From Crossiella sp. CA-258035 (GTDB lineage: Bacteria; Actinomycetota; Actinomycetes; Mycobacteriales; Pseudonocardiaceae), in assembly GCF_030064675.1 (NCBI RefSeq), contig NZ_CP116413.1, forward strand, positions 8,833,501 to 8,897,500: a DNA stretch of 64,000 nt, read 5' to 3'. The first letter of the stretch is position 1. The number at the start of each line of letters is the position of its first letter. Of the stretch, positions 32,625-41,860 are shown piece by piece. The notes under the pieces were generated by a model that saw nothing but the letters and a program-made list of their open reading frames with translations, did not search any database and was not told the origin of the DNA. The position numbers and the translations under genes were made by a program.

Positions 32625-35282
32625 TCACCGCCCCCGCTCGGCTGCGGGGTCCGGAAGGCGGAGCGCCAACTCGGTCCGGGAGCGGACGTCCAGCTTGCGG
32701 TAGATCCTGGTCAGCGCGCCCTCCACGGTCTTGCCGCTGACGTTGAGCCGGGCCGCGACCTCCCGGTTGGTGGCGCCACCGGCGACCAGGCGGGCGATCC
32801 GGTGCTCCAGTCCGGTCAGCGCGCCGCAGGCATCCTGCTCGCTGTCCTCGCCCAGCACCGCCACCGCCCTGGCCGCCCACGGGTGCGCGGCCGCGGCCAG
32901 GAAGGTGCGGTGCGCCAGCCGCAGCGTCTCCCGCGCGGCCGCCCGGCGACGGCGGCGGCGGGCCGCGATGCCCAGCCACAGCAGGCTGCGGCCCTGCTGC
33001 ACCGGCTGGCCCAGCTCGGCCTGTTCCGCACACGCCGACTCCAGCGCGCGCACCGCCTGCTCGGTCTGCTGGGCCAGCAGCAGCCGGATGCCGTCGGCCC
33101 GCGCCAGCGTGGCCAGCACCCCCCGGCGGCCCAGCCGCTGCGCCGCCTCGGCCGCGGCCGCGAGCACCTCGGTGGCCTCGGCCTGCGCGCCGGTCACCGC
33201 CAGCGCCTCGGCCAGGTCCGCGCGCAGCCCGAACACCGCGGGGTCGGCCACCGCCATCTCGGTTTCCAGCAAAGCCGCCCGCCGCAACGGGTCCAGCGCC
33301 GCGGCCGGGTCACCGGCGGCCAGCAGGGCCAGCCCGTGCGCGTGCAGGTTGCGCAGCGCGAACGCCTTGTCCCCGTCGGCTTCCGCGGTGCCCAGCCCGG
33401 CCACGGCCAGCTCCACCGCCCGCGCCGGATCGCCACCGACCGCCTCGGCCAGCGCGGCGGCGTAACGGGCCGGGCCGAGGTCGGTGCCGGTGATCTCGGC
33501 CTGGCGCAGGGCTTCCGCGGCCCGCTGCCGGGCCGGCGCGCAGTGCCCGGCGGCCAGCAGCACCTCGGTGGCGCTCCAGGTCATCGCGACCAGCTCGCCG
33601 TGCTCGCCGCGTTCCTCGGCCTGCTCGAACAGGTGCCGCAGCTCGGCCTCGGCCTCGGTGAGCCGGTCGGCGAAGAGCAGCAGCCGGGCCGCGGTCCAGC
33701 CCACCCCGCCGTGCAGCGCGACCGGTTCGGCCACCGGACCCGCCGCCGCGGCGAGGGTGTCCTCAGCGGCCGGATCACCAAGCGCCACCTGGCAGAGCGC
33801 CAGCGAGCAGCGCGCGTAGACCTCGGTGTGCGCGTCCCCGGCCGCGATGGCCAGGCGCACCGCCCGGTCCAGTCCGGCGACGGCCGCGGTGAAGTCACCG
33901 CCGATGGCCGCGTGCACCGCGTGCCGCAGCCGCACCGGGGCCTCCAGCGCGGGCTCGCCCCTGGACTCGGCCAGCGCGCGGCGGAAGATCCGCTCGGTGA
34001 CCGGGCGGGTGTGCCTGGCCGCGTCCACCAGCGCCAGGCAGGCGGTGACCCGCTGTTTCCGGCTGCTGTGCGGGCAGGTCAGCACCGCGGTGGCCAGCGC
34101 GCGGGCCAGTTCGTGCGCACCCGCGGTCACCGCGTCGGTGGCCGCGGTCAGCCTGCGGGCCACCGCGGCCTTCGGGTGCTTGACCGGGGTGCGGTCCGCG
34201 GCCAGCGCGCCCAGCTCGGCCGCGGCCGTGGGCAGTCCGCGCTGCCGGGCCGAGTTGGCGGCCGCGGCCAGCGTGCGGGCCAGGTCCTCATCCGGCGCGG
34301 GCCGGGCGGCCGCGAGGTGCCTGGCCTGCTCGACCGGGTCGGCGCTGACCGCGGCGAGCTGCTCGTGCGCCTGCCGCCGCAGCGCCGGATCCGCTTCCGC
34401 CACAACGAGATCGGCCAGCAGCGGCAGCCGGAAGGCGAGCACCCCGTCCTCGCCCTCGGCCAGCACCCCGGCGCGCAGCGCGCGGTCCACTGTCGACTCC
34501 GGCTCGGGTGGCCCGCAGGCGTGCAGCAGGCTCGTGGTGGCCCGCCCGGCCAGCGCGATGCGCACCAGCACCGTCCGGTCCAGACGCTCGATCCGTTGGC
34601 GCAGCAGGGTTTTCGCCACCTCGGTCGGCTCGCCGCCGGAGCGGTCCAACTCGGCCAGCAGCCGGGGGTGCCCACCGGTGACCCGGCACAGTTCGGCCGG
34701 ATCTCCCCGTCCCCGCAACAGATCCGCGGTCTCCGCCTCGGTCAGCGGCGGCAGCGCCAGCACCTCGGCCGGGTTGAGCCAGGTGGCCGCCGGCGCCGCA
34801 CCGGGCTCGACCAGCTCGGCCGCGGCGAAGCGGGCCGCCTGCCCGGCCCTGCGGGCGGCGAAGGCGAGCAGGTCGACGCTGTCCGGATCGACCCACTGCA
34901 CGTCGTCGAACAGCAGCAGCACCGAGCCGTCCGCGGCCAGAACCCGCAGCAGGGCCAGGAATCCCAGCCGCAGCGCGAGCCGGTCCGGATGGCCGGGGTG
35001 GTCCCGGCGCACCGCCTGGCGCAGCGCGGCCCGCTGCGGTTCGGCCAGCAGCCGCCACGGCTGCGGCGGCAGCTCGTCGAGCAGGTCGGCCAGGGTGGTG
35101 AACGGCACCGCGGCGTCGGCCGGGCCGGGCGCGGCGCGCAGGATCCGGCCGGACTGGGCCATTCGGGTGGCCAGCTCGGCCAGCACGGTGGTCCGGCCAA
35201 AGCCCGAGGGGCCGTGCAACAGCACCGGCCCGGCGGCCAGCGCGGCCACCGCCCGGTGCAGGATCTCCGCTCTCCCCGGCAC
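32625..35282 (-). CDS. Large LuxR-family (LAL-type) transcriptional regulator
   Basis: 885 aa from GTG 35282, set by AAGGAG 6 nt upstream (ATG 35381 possible but without a site). N-terminal STAND-type ATPase: Walker A GPSGFGRTT, in which the invariant Lys is Arg, and Walker B VLLLFDDVQWVD. Then a long Ala/Leu-rich helical TPR-like region (about 300-800) and a C-terminal LuxR helix-turn-helix (LVAGGATNREVAARLNVSGKTVEGALTRIYRKLDV). Large ATP-binding LuxR proteins usually activate secondary metabolism or sugar genes. Divergent from a LysR gene; target unknown. Confidence 0.87.
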   Translation of the reverse strand: MPGRAEILHRAVAALAAGPVLLHGPSGFGRTTVLAELATRMAQSGRILRAAPGPADAAVPFTTLADLLDELPPQPWRLLAEPQRAALRQAVRRDHPGHPDRLALRLGFLALLRVLAADGSVLLLFDDVQWVDPDSVDLLAFAARRAGQAARFAAAELVEPGAAPAATWLNPAEVLALPPLTEAETADLLRGRGDPAELCRVTGGHPRLLAELDRSGGEPTEVAKTLLRQRIERLDRTVLVRIALAGRATTSLLHACGPPEPESTVDRALRAGVLAEGEDGVLAFRLPLLADLVVAEADPALRRQAHEQLAAVSADPVEQARHLAAARPAPDEDLARTLAAAANSARQRGLPTAAAELGALAADRTPVKHPKAAVARRLTAATDAVTAGAHELARALATAVLTCPHSSRKQRVTACLALVDAARHTRPVTERIFRRALAESRGEPALEAPVRLRHAVHAAIGGDFTAAVAGLDRAVRLAIAAGDAHTEVYARCSLALCQVALGDPAAEDTLAAAAGPVAEPVALHGGVGWTAARLLLFADRLTEAEAELRHLFEQAEERGEHGELVAMTWSATEVLLAAGHCAPARQRAAEALRQAEITGTDLGPARYAAALAEAVGGDPARAVELAVAGLGTAEADGDKAFALRNLHAHGLALLAAGDPAAALDPLRRAALLETEMAVADPAVFGLRADLAEALAVTGAQAEATEVLAAAAEAAQRLGRRGVLATLARADGIRLLLAQQTEQAVRALESACAEQAELGQPVQQGRSLLWLGIAARRRRRRAAARETLRLAHRTFLAAAAHPWAARAVAVLGEDSEQDACGALTGLEHRIARLVAGGATNREVAARLNVSGKTVEGALTRIYRKLDVRSRTELALRLPDPAAERGR

Positions 35283-35306
35283 GACCAGCTCCTTCGGCAC
35301 ACATCG

Positions 35307-35319
35307 GTCCACAATGGAC
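35307..35319. repeat. 13-bp palindrome GTCCACAATGGAC (copy 3)
   Basis: Perfect copy in the LuxR/LysR divergent spacer, 24 nt upstream of the LuxR start. The spacer also holds TTGTCCACG (35352-35360), similar to an actinobacterial DnaA box but single. See findings. Confidence 0.6.
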
Positions 35320-35462
35320 GGTCGCTGGCCGATCGAGCGATCGACCGGACGGGTTGTCCACGCAAGAATCGTTGCGTCCATTGGGTATTCGCGACTCCAC
35401 CAAGTGAGGGAAGAACCTGGTAACGATCGCCGAACGGGCTAGTCACAACCGATCGAAGCCGC

Positions 35463-35468
35463 TCTAAT
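35463..35468 (+). promoter_or_regulatory. -10 box of the LysR gene
   Basis: TCTAAT (five of six to TATAAT) 11 nt before ATG 35480. The start site would fall about 5 nt before the first codon, consistent with a nearly leaderless message. Confidence 0.45.
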
Positions 35469-35479
35469 GGCGCGGAGTT

Positions 35480-36367
35480 ATGGACGTGCATATGCGGGAC
35501 CTTCGATACTTCGTCGCGGTGGCCGAGGAACTGAGCTTCAGTGCCGCCGCCGAACGGCTGCACGTGTCCCAGCCCGCGCTGAGCAAGCAGATCCGGCTGC
35601 TGGAACGCAGTCTGCGGTCGGCCTTGCTGCGCAGGGACCGGCGGACCGTGGCGCTCACCGCGGCCGGGGCCGCCCTGCTGCCCAGGGCGCAGCGACTACT
35701 CACCGACTGGGGCGCCGCGCTCGGCGAGGTCGGCCGCGCCGCCGCGGGTGAGCGGATGGTGTTGCAGGTCGGCGTGCACAGCAACCTGGCGCCCGGCCTG
35801 TTCGAGCGGATCTCCGCGCGCTTCGCCGACCTGCTGCCCGGCTGGCGGATCGGCGTGCACCGCAGCGACTGGGACGACTCCTCGGCCGGACTGCGCGAGG
35901 GCCAGGTGGACCTGGCGCTGGTCTGGTTGCCCGTGGCCGACCAGGACCGCTACGCCTACCGGGTGCTGCTGGCCGAACCGCGCTGGGTGGCCCTGCCCGC
36001 CGACCACCCACTGGCCGCCGAGGCCGAGGTGGCCTTCACCGACCTGCTCACCGAACCGTTCCTGGCCCTGCCCGAGTCGGCCGGACCGCAGCGGGACTTC
36101 TGGCTGGCCAGCGACGCCCGCCGGGACCGCCCGGCCGCGGTGGCCGGCGTGGCGAACAACCTGGAGGAGGTCTTCGCCGCAGTCGCCGCCGGGCACGGCG
36201 TGGCCCTGGTGGCCAGCAGCACCAGCGAGTCCAACACCAGGGCGGACGTGGTGTTCCGCCCGGTGCCCGGCATCCGGCCGGGCAGGCTGGCCGCGCTGTG
36301 GCGGCTGGGCGAGCAGCGCGGCGCGGTGAACGCCTTCGTCCGCGCCTGCCGCGAGGCCACTGAATAG
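35480..36367 (+). CDS. LysR-family transcriptional regulator
   Basis: 295 aa from ATG 35480. N-terminal winged helix-turn-helix (about 3-65: MRDLRYFVAVAEELSFSAAAERLHVSQPALSKQIRLLE) and a periplasmic-binding-like effector domain (about 90-290). Divergent from the large LuxR gene, an arrangement in which LysR proteins commonly control their neighbour. ATG 35492 is an alternative start. Ends one base before the stop of the convergent EspG-like gene. Confidence 0.92.
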   Translation: MDVHMRDLRYFVAVAEELSFSAAAERLHVSQPALSKQIRLLERSLRSALLRRDRRTVALTAAGAALLPRAQRLLTDWGAALGEVGRAAAGERMVLQVGVHSNLAPGLFERISARFADLLPGWRIGVHRSDWDDSSAGLREGQVDLALVWLPVADQDRYAYRVLLAEPRWVALPADHPLAAEAEVAFTDLLTEPFLALPESAGPQRDFWLASDARRDRPAAVAGVANNLEEVFAAVAAGHGVALVASSTSESNTRADVVFRPVPGIRPGRLAALWRLGEQRGAVNAFVRACREATE

Positions 36368-37150
36368 TTACCCGGTGCGGACCGCCGAGATCAGCTCCTG
36401 CACCCGGTGCGCGATCCGCAGGTTGTCCGCCGCGCTGATGGACAGCCTGCCCCGCTCGCTGACCAGCAGGTACCGCCCGTCCTCGCTGTCGAACCAGGAG
36501 ATCACCGAGGGGTCCCGCTCCATGTGCGTGGTGTAGCGCTCGGCCACGCTGACCGAGAACTGCCCGCCCTGGTGCCGGTGCCTGCTCAGGTAGTCCAGCG
36601 TGTAGGCCTCGTTGCGGTTCATGCCCGCGGCGACCAGCTGGTCCACGCTGTCCCCGAACGGGTCCAGCTTCTCCGGCCCGGTGGCCCGCTGCAACCCGGC
36701 CAGCGGCGCGGACACCGGAGCCTGCCGCCCGGCCTGCCCCGGCGGCAGCACGCTGACGATCGCCTCGGCCAGCCCGGTGTCCCGCACCTCCCGCAGGTGC
36801 AGGCACCCGTCCTCGGTCTGCGCGGCCAGCGCCGCGCTCTCCCCGCGCGCCACCGCCACCGCGTGCAGCGGCTCCTCGGTGTACTGGATCAGCTCCACCG
36901 CCACGGTGTGCCGCGCCAGCAGTCCGAGCTGGTCCTCCAGCAACGGATCCAGCTCCCAGCGCGGCCCGCGCTCCCTGGCCAGCCGCCGCTGCCGCAGCCC
37001 CTCCAGCACCTGGTGCCGGAGCATGCCGCGCTCCTCCATGGTCACGCCGTGGCTGCGCAGCCGGAGCGGGTAGGGCATCTTCTCCAGCCCCAGCTCCTGC
37101 CAGGCGAAGTCCAGCTCGACCGGGGTGAGCGTGGTGAGCACGCCGGTCAT
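36368..37150 (-). CDS. EspG-family ESX secretion-associated chaperone
   Basis: 260 aa, with LTPVELDFAWQELGLEKMPYPL at the start, the EspG signature, and an alpha/beta chain to the end: WFDSEDGRYLLVSERGRLSISAADN. In mycobacteria EspG proteins hold the PE/PPE substrate in the cytosol until export. The gene starts inside the stop of the PPE-like gene (ATGA at 37147-37150), so the client is probably that protein. Last gene of a four-gene cassette. Confidence 0.85.
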   Translation of the reverse strand: MTGVLTTLTPVELDFAWQELGLEKMPYPLRLRSHGVTMEERGMLRHQVLEGLRQRRLARERGPRWELDPLLEDQLGLLARHTVAVELIQYTEEPLHAVAVARGESAALAAQTEDGCLHLREVRDTGLAEAIVSVLPPGQAGRQAPVSAPLAGLQRATGPEKLDPFGDSVDQLVAAGMNRNEAYTLDYLSRHRHQGGQFSVSVAERYTTHMERDPSVISWFDSEDGRYLLVSERGRLSISAADNLRIAHRVQELISAVRTG

Positions 37151-38598
37151 TCGCCGATCACCGGTGGCGCCACTCGCTCCCCGTCACCCCACACGTCCTC
37201 GGTCTCCTGCAGGTAGTCGGCCCGCTTGTGCTCCTTGTCCTCTTCCTTGCGCCCACCGGCCCCGGCCCCCATCGGCCCACCAGCAGCGCCAGCCGGCCCA
37301 CCCCGACCACCAGCGGCCCCCGCGACGGCCGACCCGGCCCCCGCGGCCGCGGGTCCCTGCGCACCGGCCATGCCACCAGCGGCGACACTGCCCCGCCCAG
37401 CACCCGTCCCGGAACCAGGCGTGCCCCCGGAGCTCCCGGTCAGCGCACCAAGAATGCCCCCCGGCGCGATCCCACCCGGCGGCTTCCCACCGGTCGCGCC
37501 CCCGGTGGGCAGGTTCGGCGGCGGCGGCACCGGCGTCCGGCTCGCGATCTTGGTCGGATCCCCCGGCTTCGGCGGCTGCGGCGGCAACCGCTCCGGCAAC
37601 TTCCGGGGCGGCAGCTTGTCCTTGTCCGGCGGCGGCACCGGCGGCGGCAGCGGAGGCAACGGCGGCTTGGGCGGCACCGGCGGCTTGGCCTTCGGCGGCG
37701 GCACCGGCGGCGGCAACGGCCGCACCGGCACCGGGATCGGCGTGACCACCGGCGGCTTCGGCGGCTGAACCGGCGGCGGCACCGGCGGCTGGATCACCCG
37801 AGGCGGATCCGGCGGGTAAGGCGGAGGATAGGGCGGCGGGTACGGCGGCGGCGTCGGCTTCGGCGGCCAGGGCTCCCCGGGCAGCCCACCGATCGGCGGC
37901 GGCGGCGAGAACACCGGCGTGGTCGCGTCCACGTGCCGGGCACTCGCCTCGTTGTTCTGCATCACCCGGATCGCGTTCTGATGCGCGTTGTCCGCTTCCT
38001 GACGCTTGGCCGGAATGTCCTGCACAGCGGATTTGACCAGCCCGACCAGCCCACCGGACTTGAACGCGTCCCGCATCATCTGGTTCTCGTCGAACTTCAC
38101 CGGCTCCGGCATCCGGTTCTTGCTGTCCTCAGCGATCAACCCGAGATCGTTGGTCCGGTTCCCCATGTACTGGCTCGTCTGGGCCGCATCGCCACCCCAC
38201 TTGGCCAGCTTGAGCGTGGCCTCCCGAGCGGCGTCCCCACCGAGCCCGCTCCACCCGTGCTGGGTCTCCTTGATCTTCCGGTCCATTTCCTCGGAAGACT
38301 TGGCCATCTCGTTGCCGAGCTCGGTCCACGCCAGGGCGACCTCGTAGACCTGACCAGGCTCGTTGTTGTTGGTGATCTGGTCGTAGAGCGCCTGGTGCTC
38401 AACCGCGGCCCAGTTGCCGCACTGAGTGAGTGCCCGGTCCTCACCCATCTTCAGGCCCTCGCGCAGTTGGCGCTCCTGCTCGGCGACAGCTTCCCGGTCG
38501 GCCTCCGTCCCGATGACCATCCGGCCGAGGGTGCCCTGCTCATCCGGGTTGGTCTGCGACCGGGTCTGGCGATAATCGCCGTTCGGCGGCTGGGTCAT
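37147..38598 (-). CDS. PPE/WXG-type protein with long proline-rich region
   Basis: 483 aa. The N-terminal helical domain (about 40-190) has a WXG turn (HGWSGLGGDAARE). Residues about 230-355 are almost pure Pro/Lys/Val stretches (PPYPPPYPPPYPP, PPLPPPVPPP), likely an extended rod in the cell wall, then a Gly/Ala-rich section (360-450) and an acidic end. It looks like a type VII secretion substrate with its EspG encoded directly after. Function unknown; the repeats are coding, not a tandem-repeat element. Lies 12 bp after the lipoprotein gene. Confidence 0.8.
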   Translation of the reverse strand: MTQPPNGDYRQTRSQTNPDEQGTLGRMVIGTEADREAVAEQERQLREGLKMGEDRALTQCGNWAAVEHQALYDQITNNNEPGQVYEVALAWTELGNEMAKSSEEMDRKIKETQHGWSGLGGDAAREATLKLAKWGGDAAQTSQYMGNRTNDLGLIAEDSKNRMPEPVKFDENQMMRDAFKSGGLVGLVKSAVQDIPAKRQEADNAHQNAIRVMQNNEASARHVDATTPVFSPPPPIGGLPGEPWPPKPTPPPYPPPYPPPYPPDPPRVIQPPVPPPVQPPKPPVVTPIPVPVRPLPPPVPPPKAKPPVPPKPPLPPLPPPVPPPDKDKLPPRKLPERLPPQPPKPGDPTKIASRTPVPPPPNLPTGGATGGKPPGGIAPGGILGALTGSSGGTPGSGTGAGRGSVAAGGMAGAQGPAAAGAGSAVAGAAGGRGGPAGAAGGPMGAGAGGRKEEDKEHKRADYLQETEDVWGDGERVAPPVIGE

Positions 38599-38610
38599 GG
38601 CGTCCCCCTG

Positions 38611-39177
38611 CTACTTCTTCGGCATTCTCGGCAGCACAAAACCGACCGCCTTCTCCGCGAGCGCGCACGGCGGCTGCTCCGTACCCGCGAAACGCAGGCT
38701 CACCTGCACGTACACCGTCTCGCGCTTGTTGACCTCGATGTTCACCGTGCAGAGCGTGCCGCTCTTCATCGGGTAGTAGTTGACTCGCCTGCCATCCACG
38801 ACGACCTTGCGGATCCCAGCCTCGTCGGTGCCCGGCGGGGTCTTCAGCTGATCGATGCCGCTGATCGGGTCGATCGTGACCGCGCCACTCACCGGAGTCG
38901 GCGTGTCCTCCACGCTGTACTTGCATTCTCGCTGCTTGCCCAGACTGTCCGGCCGCCCGGCAGGCAGGCCGAGCGTGGCGGCCTCGGCGTTCGTCATCAA
39001 GGTGCAGGTGTCCACCTGTGCCAGGGAGGCGCCGGGGCCATCGCTGGCCGCAGTGCTCGAAGTGGCCGCAGCGCTGGTGGCCTGGGTTGGTGTGCCCGCC
39101 ACCGAGCCGCCGGAACAGCCGCCGAGAACGAGGGCGGCCAGCACTGCGCCACCAACAGCAATCTTGCTCTGAGTCAC
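38611..39177 (-). CDS. DUF3558-type lipoprotein
   Basis: 188 aa from GTG 39177. Signal with lipobox LVLGGC (C21 for lipidation), Ser/Thr/Ala-rich linker (25-48), then a domain with CTLMTNAEAATLG, RECKYSVED, TLCTVNIEV and PPCALAEKAVGFVLPRMP, as in the DUF3558 family. Membrane-anchored on the outer face. Start overlaps the upstream helical gene (GTGA). Role unknown; likely linked to the surface action of the ESX cassette. Confidence 0.85.
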   Translation of the reverse strand: MTQSKIAVGGAVLAALVLGGCSGGSVAGTPTQATSAAATSSTAASDGPGASLAQVDTCTLMTNAEAATLGLPAGRPDSLGKQRECKYSVEDTPTPVSGAVTIDPISGIDQLKTPPGTDEAGIRKVVVDGRRVNYYPMKSGTLCTVNIEVNKRETVYVQVSLRFAGTEQPPCALAEKAVGFVLPRMPKK

Positions 39178-39599
39178 TTCTGATTCCTGAGGTTGGAGGC
39201 ACTGCCGGAGTCCGCGCCCTTGGTGGCCTTGATGGCCTCGTCGAGGACGACCTGCGCCTTCTGCAGCTCCTGGATGTACAGGCCGATCTGTTCGCCGAAC
39301 GAGCCCGGGGCACCATTGGCCCGCTTGCTCATCTTCTCCGCCATCTGCTGCCCCACCCAGTGGTTTCCCAGCGGCAACGCCTGCTCGAGCCGAGCCGCCC
39401 GGACTTGCCAATCGATGGCCCGCGCCTCCTGCTCGGTGAGCACCTTCTTGAGTTGCTCGCCTGCTGCCGGGTCCAGTTTCACCTTGCCCGCGCGGACGTC
39501 CTCGCGGAGCTGGTTCATGCCCTCGACTGACTTGTTCAGGCTGGTCAGGGCGGACATCGCCATTGCGGGCCCTGGGGCGGCGCTCTTCGGGTCGGTCAC
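39174..39599 (-). CDS. Helical ESX-cassette protein (hypothetical)
   Basis: 141 aa from GTG 39599 with GGAGGGGG about 6 nt upstream. Almost all helix (SLNKSVEGMNQLREDVRAGKVKLDP ... QEARAIDWQVRAARLEQAL), with no transmembrane segment or signal peptide. Similar in size and character to WXG100/EsxB-like partners, but WXG is not present. First gene of the cassette 39599 to 36368, each gene overlapping or nearly touching the next. No function assigned. Confidence 0.65.
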   Translation of the reverse strand: MTDPKSAAPGPAMAMSALTSLNKSVEGMNQLREDVRAGKVKLDPAAGEQLKKVLTEQEARAIDWQVRAARLEQALPLGNHWVGQQMAEKMSKRANGAPGSFGEQIGLYIQELQKAQVVLDEAIKATKGADSGSASNLRNQK

Positions 39600-39691
39600 T
39601 GTGTTCCCCCTCCGTCACGCAGTGCGCGTCCACGGTCACCGTACCAACGACGCACGGCACGCACGGGTGGTTCCGCGCGGGCGGGGAGTGT

Positions 39692-41860
39692 CTAGAGCAG
39701 GCCGTCGATGCTGGCCGGTGGGCCGGGCTTGGCGAAGAGCCAGCCCTGGCCGGAGTCGCAGCCGATGGCGCGCAGGCGTTCGGCCTGGGTGGTGGTTTCG
39801 ACGCCTTCGGCGGTGACGGTGAGGCCGAGGGCGTGGGCCAGGGAGACCAGGGTGGCCACGATCTGCTGGTCGACTTCGTCGCCCGCGGCGGCGGCGCGCA
39901 GGCCCTCGACGAAGGAGCCCGCGATCTTGAGCTCGTGCACGGGCAGGTGGCGGAGGTAGGCCAGGTTGGAGTAGCCGGTGCCGAAGTCGTCGATGGCGAT
40001 GCGGACGCCCATGTCGGACAGGGCGCACAGGGCGTCCAGCGGTTCGGCCGCGTTGCCCATGATCGCGCTTTCGGTGAGCTCCAGCTGGAGCTTTCCGGCC
40101 GGCAGGCCGGTCTCGGCCAGGATGCGGGCCACGTCGCCGACCAGGCCGGCGTCGCGGAGCTGGCGGACGGCCAGGTTCACGCTGACGAACGGGGCGGCCG
40201 CGCCGAACTCGTCGATCCAGCTGCGGGCCTGGCGGCAGGCCTGTTCCAGCACCCAGCGGCCCAGCGAGACGATCAGGCCGGTCTCCTCGGCCAGCTCGAT
40301 GAACCGGTCGGGGCCGAGCCTGCCGAACTCCGGGTGCTGCCAGCGGACCAGCGCCTCCACCCCGACCACGGCGGTGTCGGTGAGCCGGACCAGCGGCTGG
40401 TAGTCCACGTAGAACTCGCCGCGCTCCAGCGCCGCGGGCATGGTCGCGGACAGGGTGAAGCGGGCCACCTCGCGGGCGTTGCGCTCCTCGTCGAAGAGCG
40501 CCCAGCGGCTCTTGCCGTCGGCCTTGGCCCAGTACAGCGTGATGTCGGCGTCCCGCATCAGGTCGGCGGGGCAGGCGGTGCTGGTCGGGCGCTCCACGAT
40601 GCCGATGCTGGCCGAGATGGACAGCTCGTGCCCGGCCACCTTGATCGGCTCGACCAGCGCGTCCAGCACCTGCTCGGCGACCGCGATGACCTCGTCGGTG
40701 CCCGCGGTGCCGTCCAGCAGGATGACGAACTCGTCCCCGCCCATCCGAGCCACCAGCCTGCCCGGCCCGGACACGCAGTCGTCCAGCCGCCTGGCCACCG
40801 CGACCAGCAGCTGGTCGCCGATGTCGTGGCCGAGGCTGTCGTTGATCACCTTGAACCCGTCCAGGTCCAGGTAGCACAGCCCGACCCTGGCCTGCGGCTC
40901 CTTGCGGGCGAAGGCGGTGGCCAGCTCGTCCAGGAACAGCGCGCGGTTGGACAGGCCGGTCAGCGGATCGTGCAGGGCCTGGTGGCGCAGGCGGGTCTGC
41001 AAGAGGTGGCGGTCGGTGACGTCCTCGATCATCGCCACCACGTACCTCGGCGCGCCCTGCTCGTCCCTGATCAGCGAGACGGTGATGTGCGTCCAGATCT
41101 CCTGGCCGTCCCTGCGGGTCAGCCGGGAGTCCAGCCGGACGTGGTCGCGAGCGCCGGAGGCCACCGAGGCGCACATCTCGCGCAGGTCCAGCCGGTCCTG
41201 CGGGTAGAGCACGTCGTGCCCCTTGCGCTGGCACAGCTCTTCCAGGCTGTAGTCGAGCATGTGCTGCAACGAGGCGTTGGCGTCCAGGATCCGGCCGTTG
41301 GTGTCCAGGATGCCGATGCCGATCGCGGCCTCGGTGAACACCGCGCGGAAGCGGGCCTCGCTGGCCCGGCGGGCGTGCTCGGCGGCGTCCCTGGCGTCCA
41401 GCACCGCCTGGCGGATCGCCTCCTGCTCGTCCAGGGTGCGTTCGCGCAGCGCCTGGGCGTACCCGGCGGCCAGCGCGCCCTGCAGCGCGGCGATCCTGGC
41501 CTGCAACCGCTCCTCCGGCTCCACCCGCAGCTCGGCGAGGAACTCATCACCCAGCAGGGCGACCGTGCGGCTCAGCGTCTCGATTCCGGTGAAATGCGCC
41601 TGGACCAGCTGGAAACCGATCTCCCTCGCCGGGGTGGCCCGGAACGGGTCCGCGAACAGCGCCTTGACCAGGCGCTCGGTGTGCGCGAGCAGCAACTGTT
41701 CGGTCTCGGCGAGACCGAGAGAGACATAGCTGGTCCCGGCGATGGCTCGGACCCAGCTGCGGGCGAATCGCGCGCAGGCCTGGTGGGTTCGGTCGGCGCC
41801 GTCGGTCACCAGCAGCCTTCCAGGGCGGAAAGAATCGCTGTTCGTCGCACTCATACCCAT
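39692..41860 (-). CDS. PAS-GGDEF-EAL cyclic-di-GMP protein
   Basis: About 722 aa from ATG 41860 (ATG 41854 is possible; no clear site). An uncharacterised N-terminal helical part (1-160), PAS with PAC (about 165-290), GGDEF (about 295-455) with intact RMGGDEFVILL, and EAL (about 465-720) with VEALVRWQ, VNLAVRQL, LELTESAIM, IDDFGTGYSN, AEGVET and CDSGQGWLFAKP. Both activities look possible: making c-di-GMP and cutting it. The block usually LKIDRSFV is LKIAGSFV. Soluble. Confidence 0.93.
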   Translation of the reverse strand: MGMSATNSDSFRPGRLLVTDGADRTHQACARFARSWVRAIAGTSYVSLGLAETEQLLLAHTERLVKALFADPFRATPAREIGFQLVQAHFTGIETLSRTVALLGDEFLAELRVEPEERLQARIAALQGALAAGYAQALRERTLDEQEAIRQAVLDARDAAEHARRASEARFRAVFTEAAIGIGILDTNGRILDANASLQHMLDYSLEELCQRKGHDVLYPQDRLDLREMCASVASGARDHVRLDSRLTRRDGQEIWTHITVSLIRDEQGAPRYVVAMIEDVTDRHLLQTRLRHQALHDPLTGLSNRALFLDELATAFARKEPQARVGLCYLDLDGFKVINDSLGHDIGDQLLVAVARRLDDCVSGPGRLVARMGGDEFVILLDGTAGTDEVIAVAEQVLDALVEPIKVAGHELSISASIGIVERPTSTACPADLMRDADITLYWAKADGKSRWALFDEERNAREVARFTLSATMPAALERGEFYVDYQPLVRLTDTAVVGVEALVRWQHPEFGRLGPDRFIELAEETGLIVSLGRWVLEQACRQARSWIDEFGAAAPFVSVNLAVRQLRDAGLVGDVARILAETGLPAGKLQLELTESAIMGNAAEPLDALCALSDMGVRIAIDDFGTGYSNLAYLRHLPVHELKIAGSFVEGLRAAAAGDEVDQQIVATLVSLAHALGLTVTAEGVETTTQAERLRAIGCDSGQGWLFAKPGPPASIDGLL

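Noticed and set aside
35352..35360. DnaA-box-like TTGTCCACG as part of a replication origin
   Set aside because: Single copy, no AT-rich unwinding region, no dnaA/dnaN/gyr genes near.
37600..37900. Short tandem GGCGGCGGC-type repeats
   Set aside because: These are Pro codons of the PPE-like protein, in frame and irregular; not a CRISPR or satellite.
39174..39599. Calling the cassette's first gene a WXG100 protein
   Set aside because: Size and helices fit, but no WXG turn is visible, so it is left as hypothetical.
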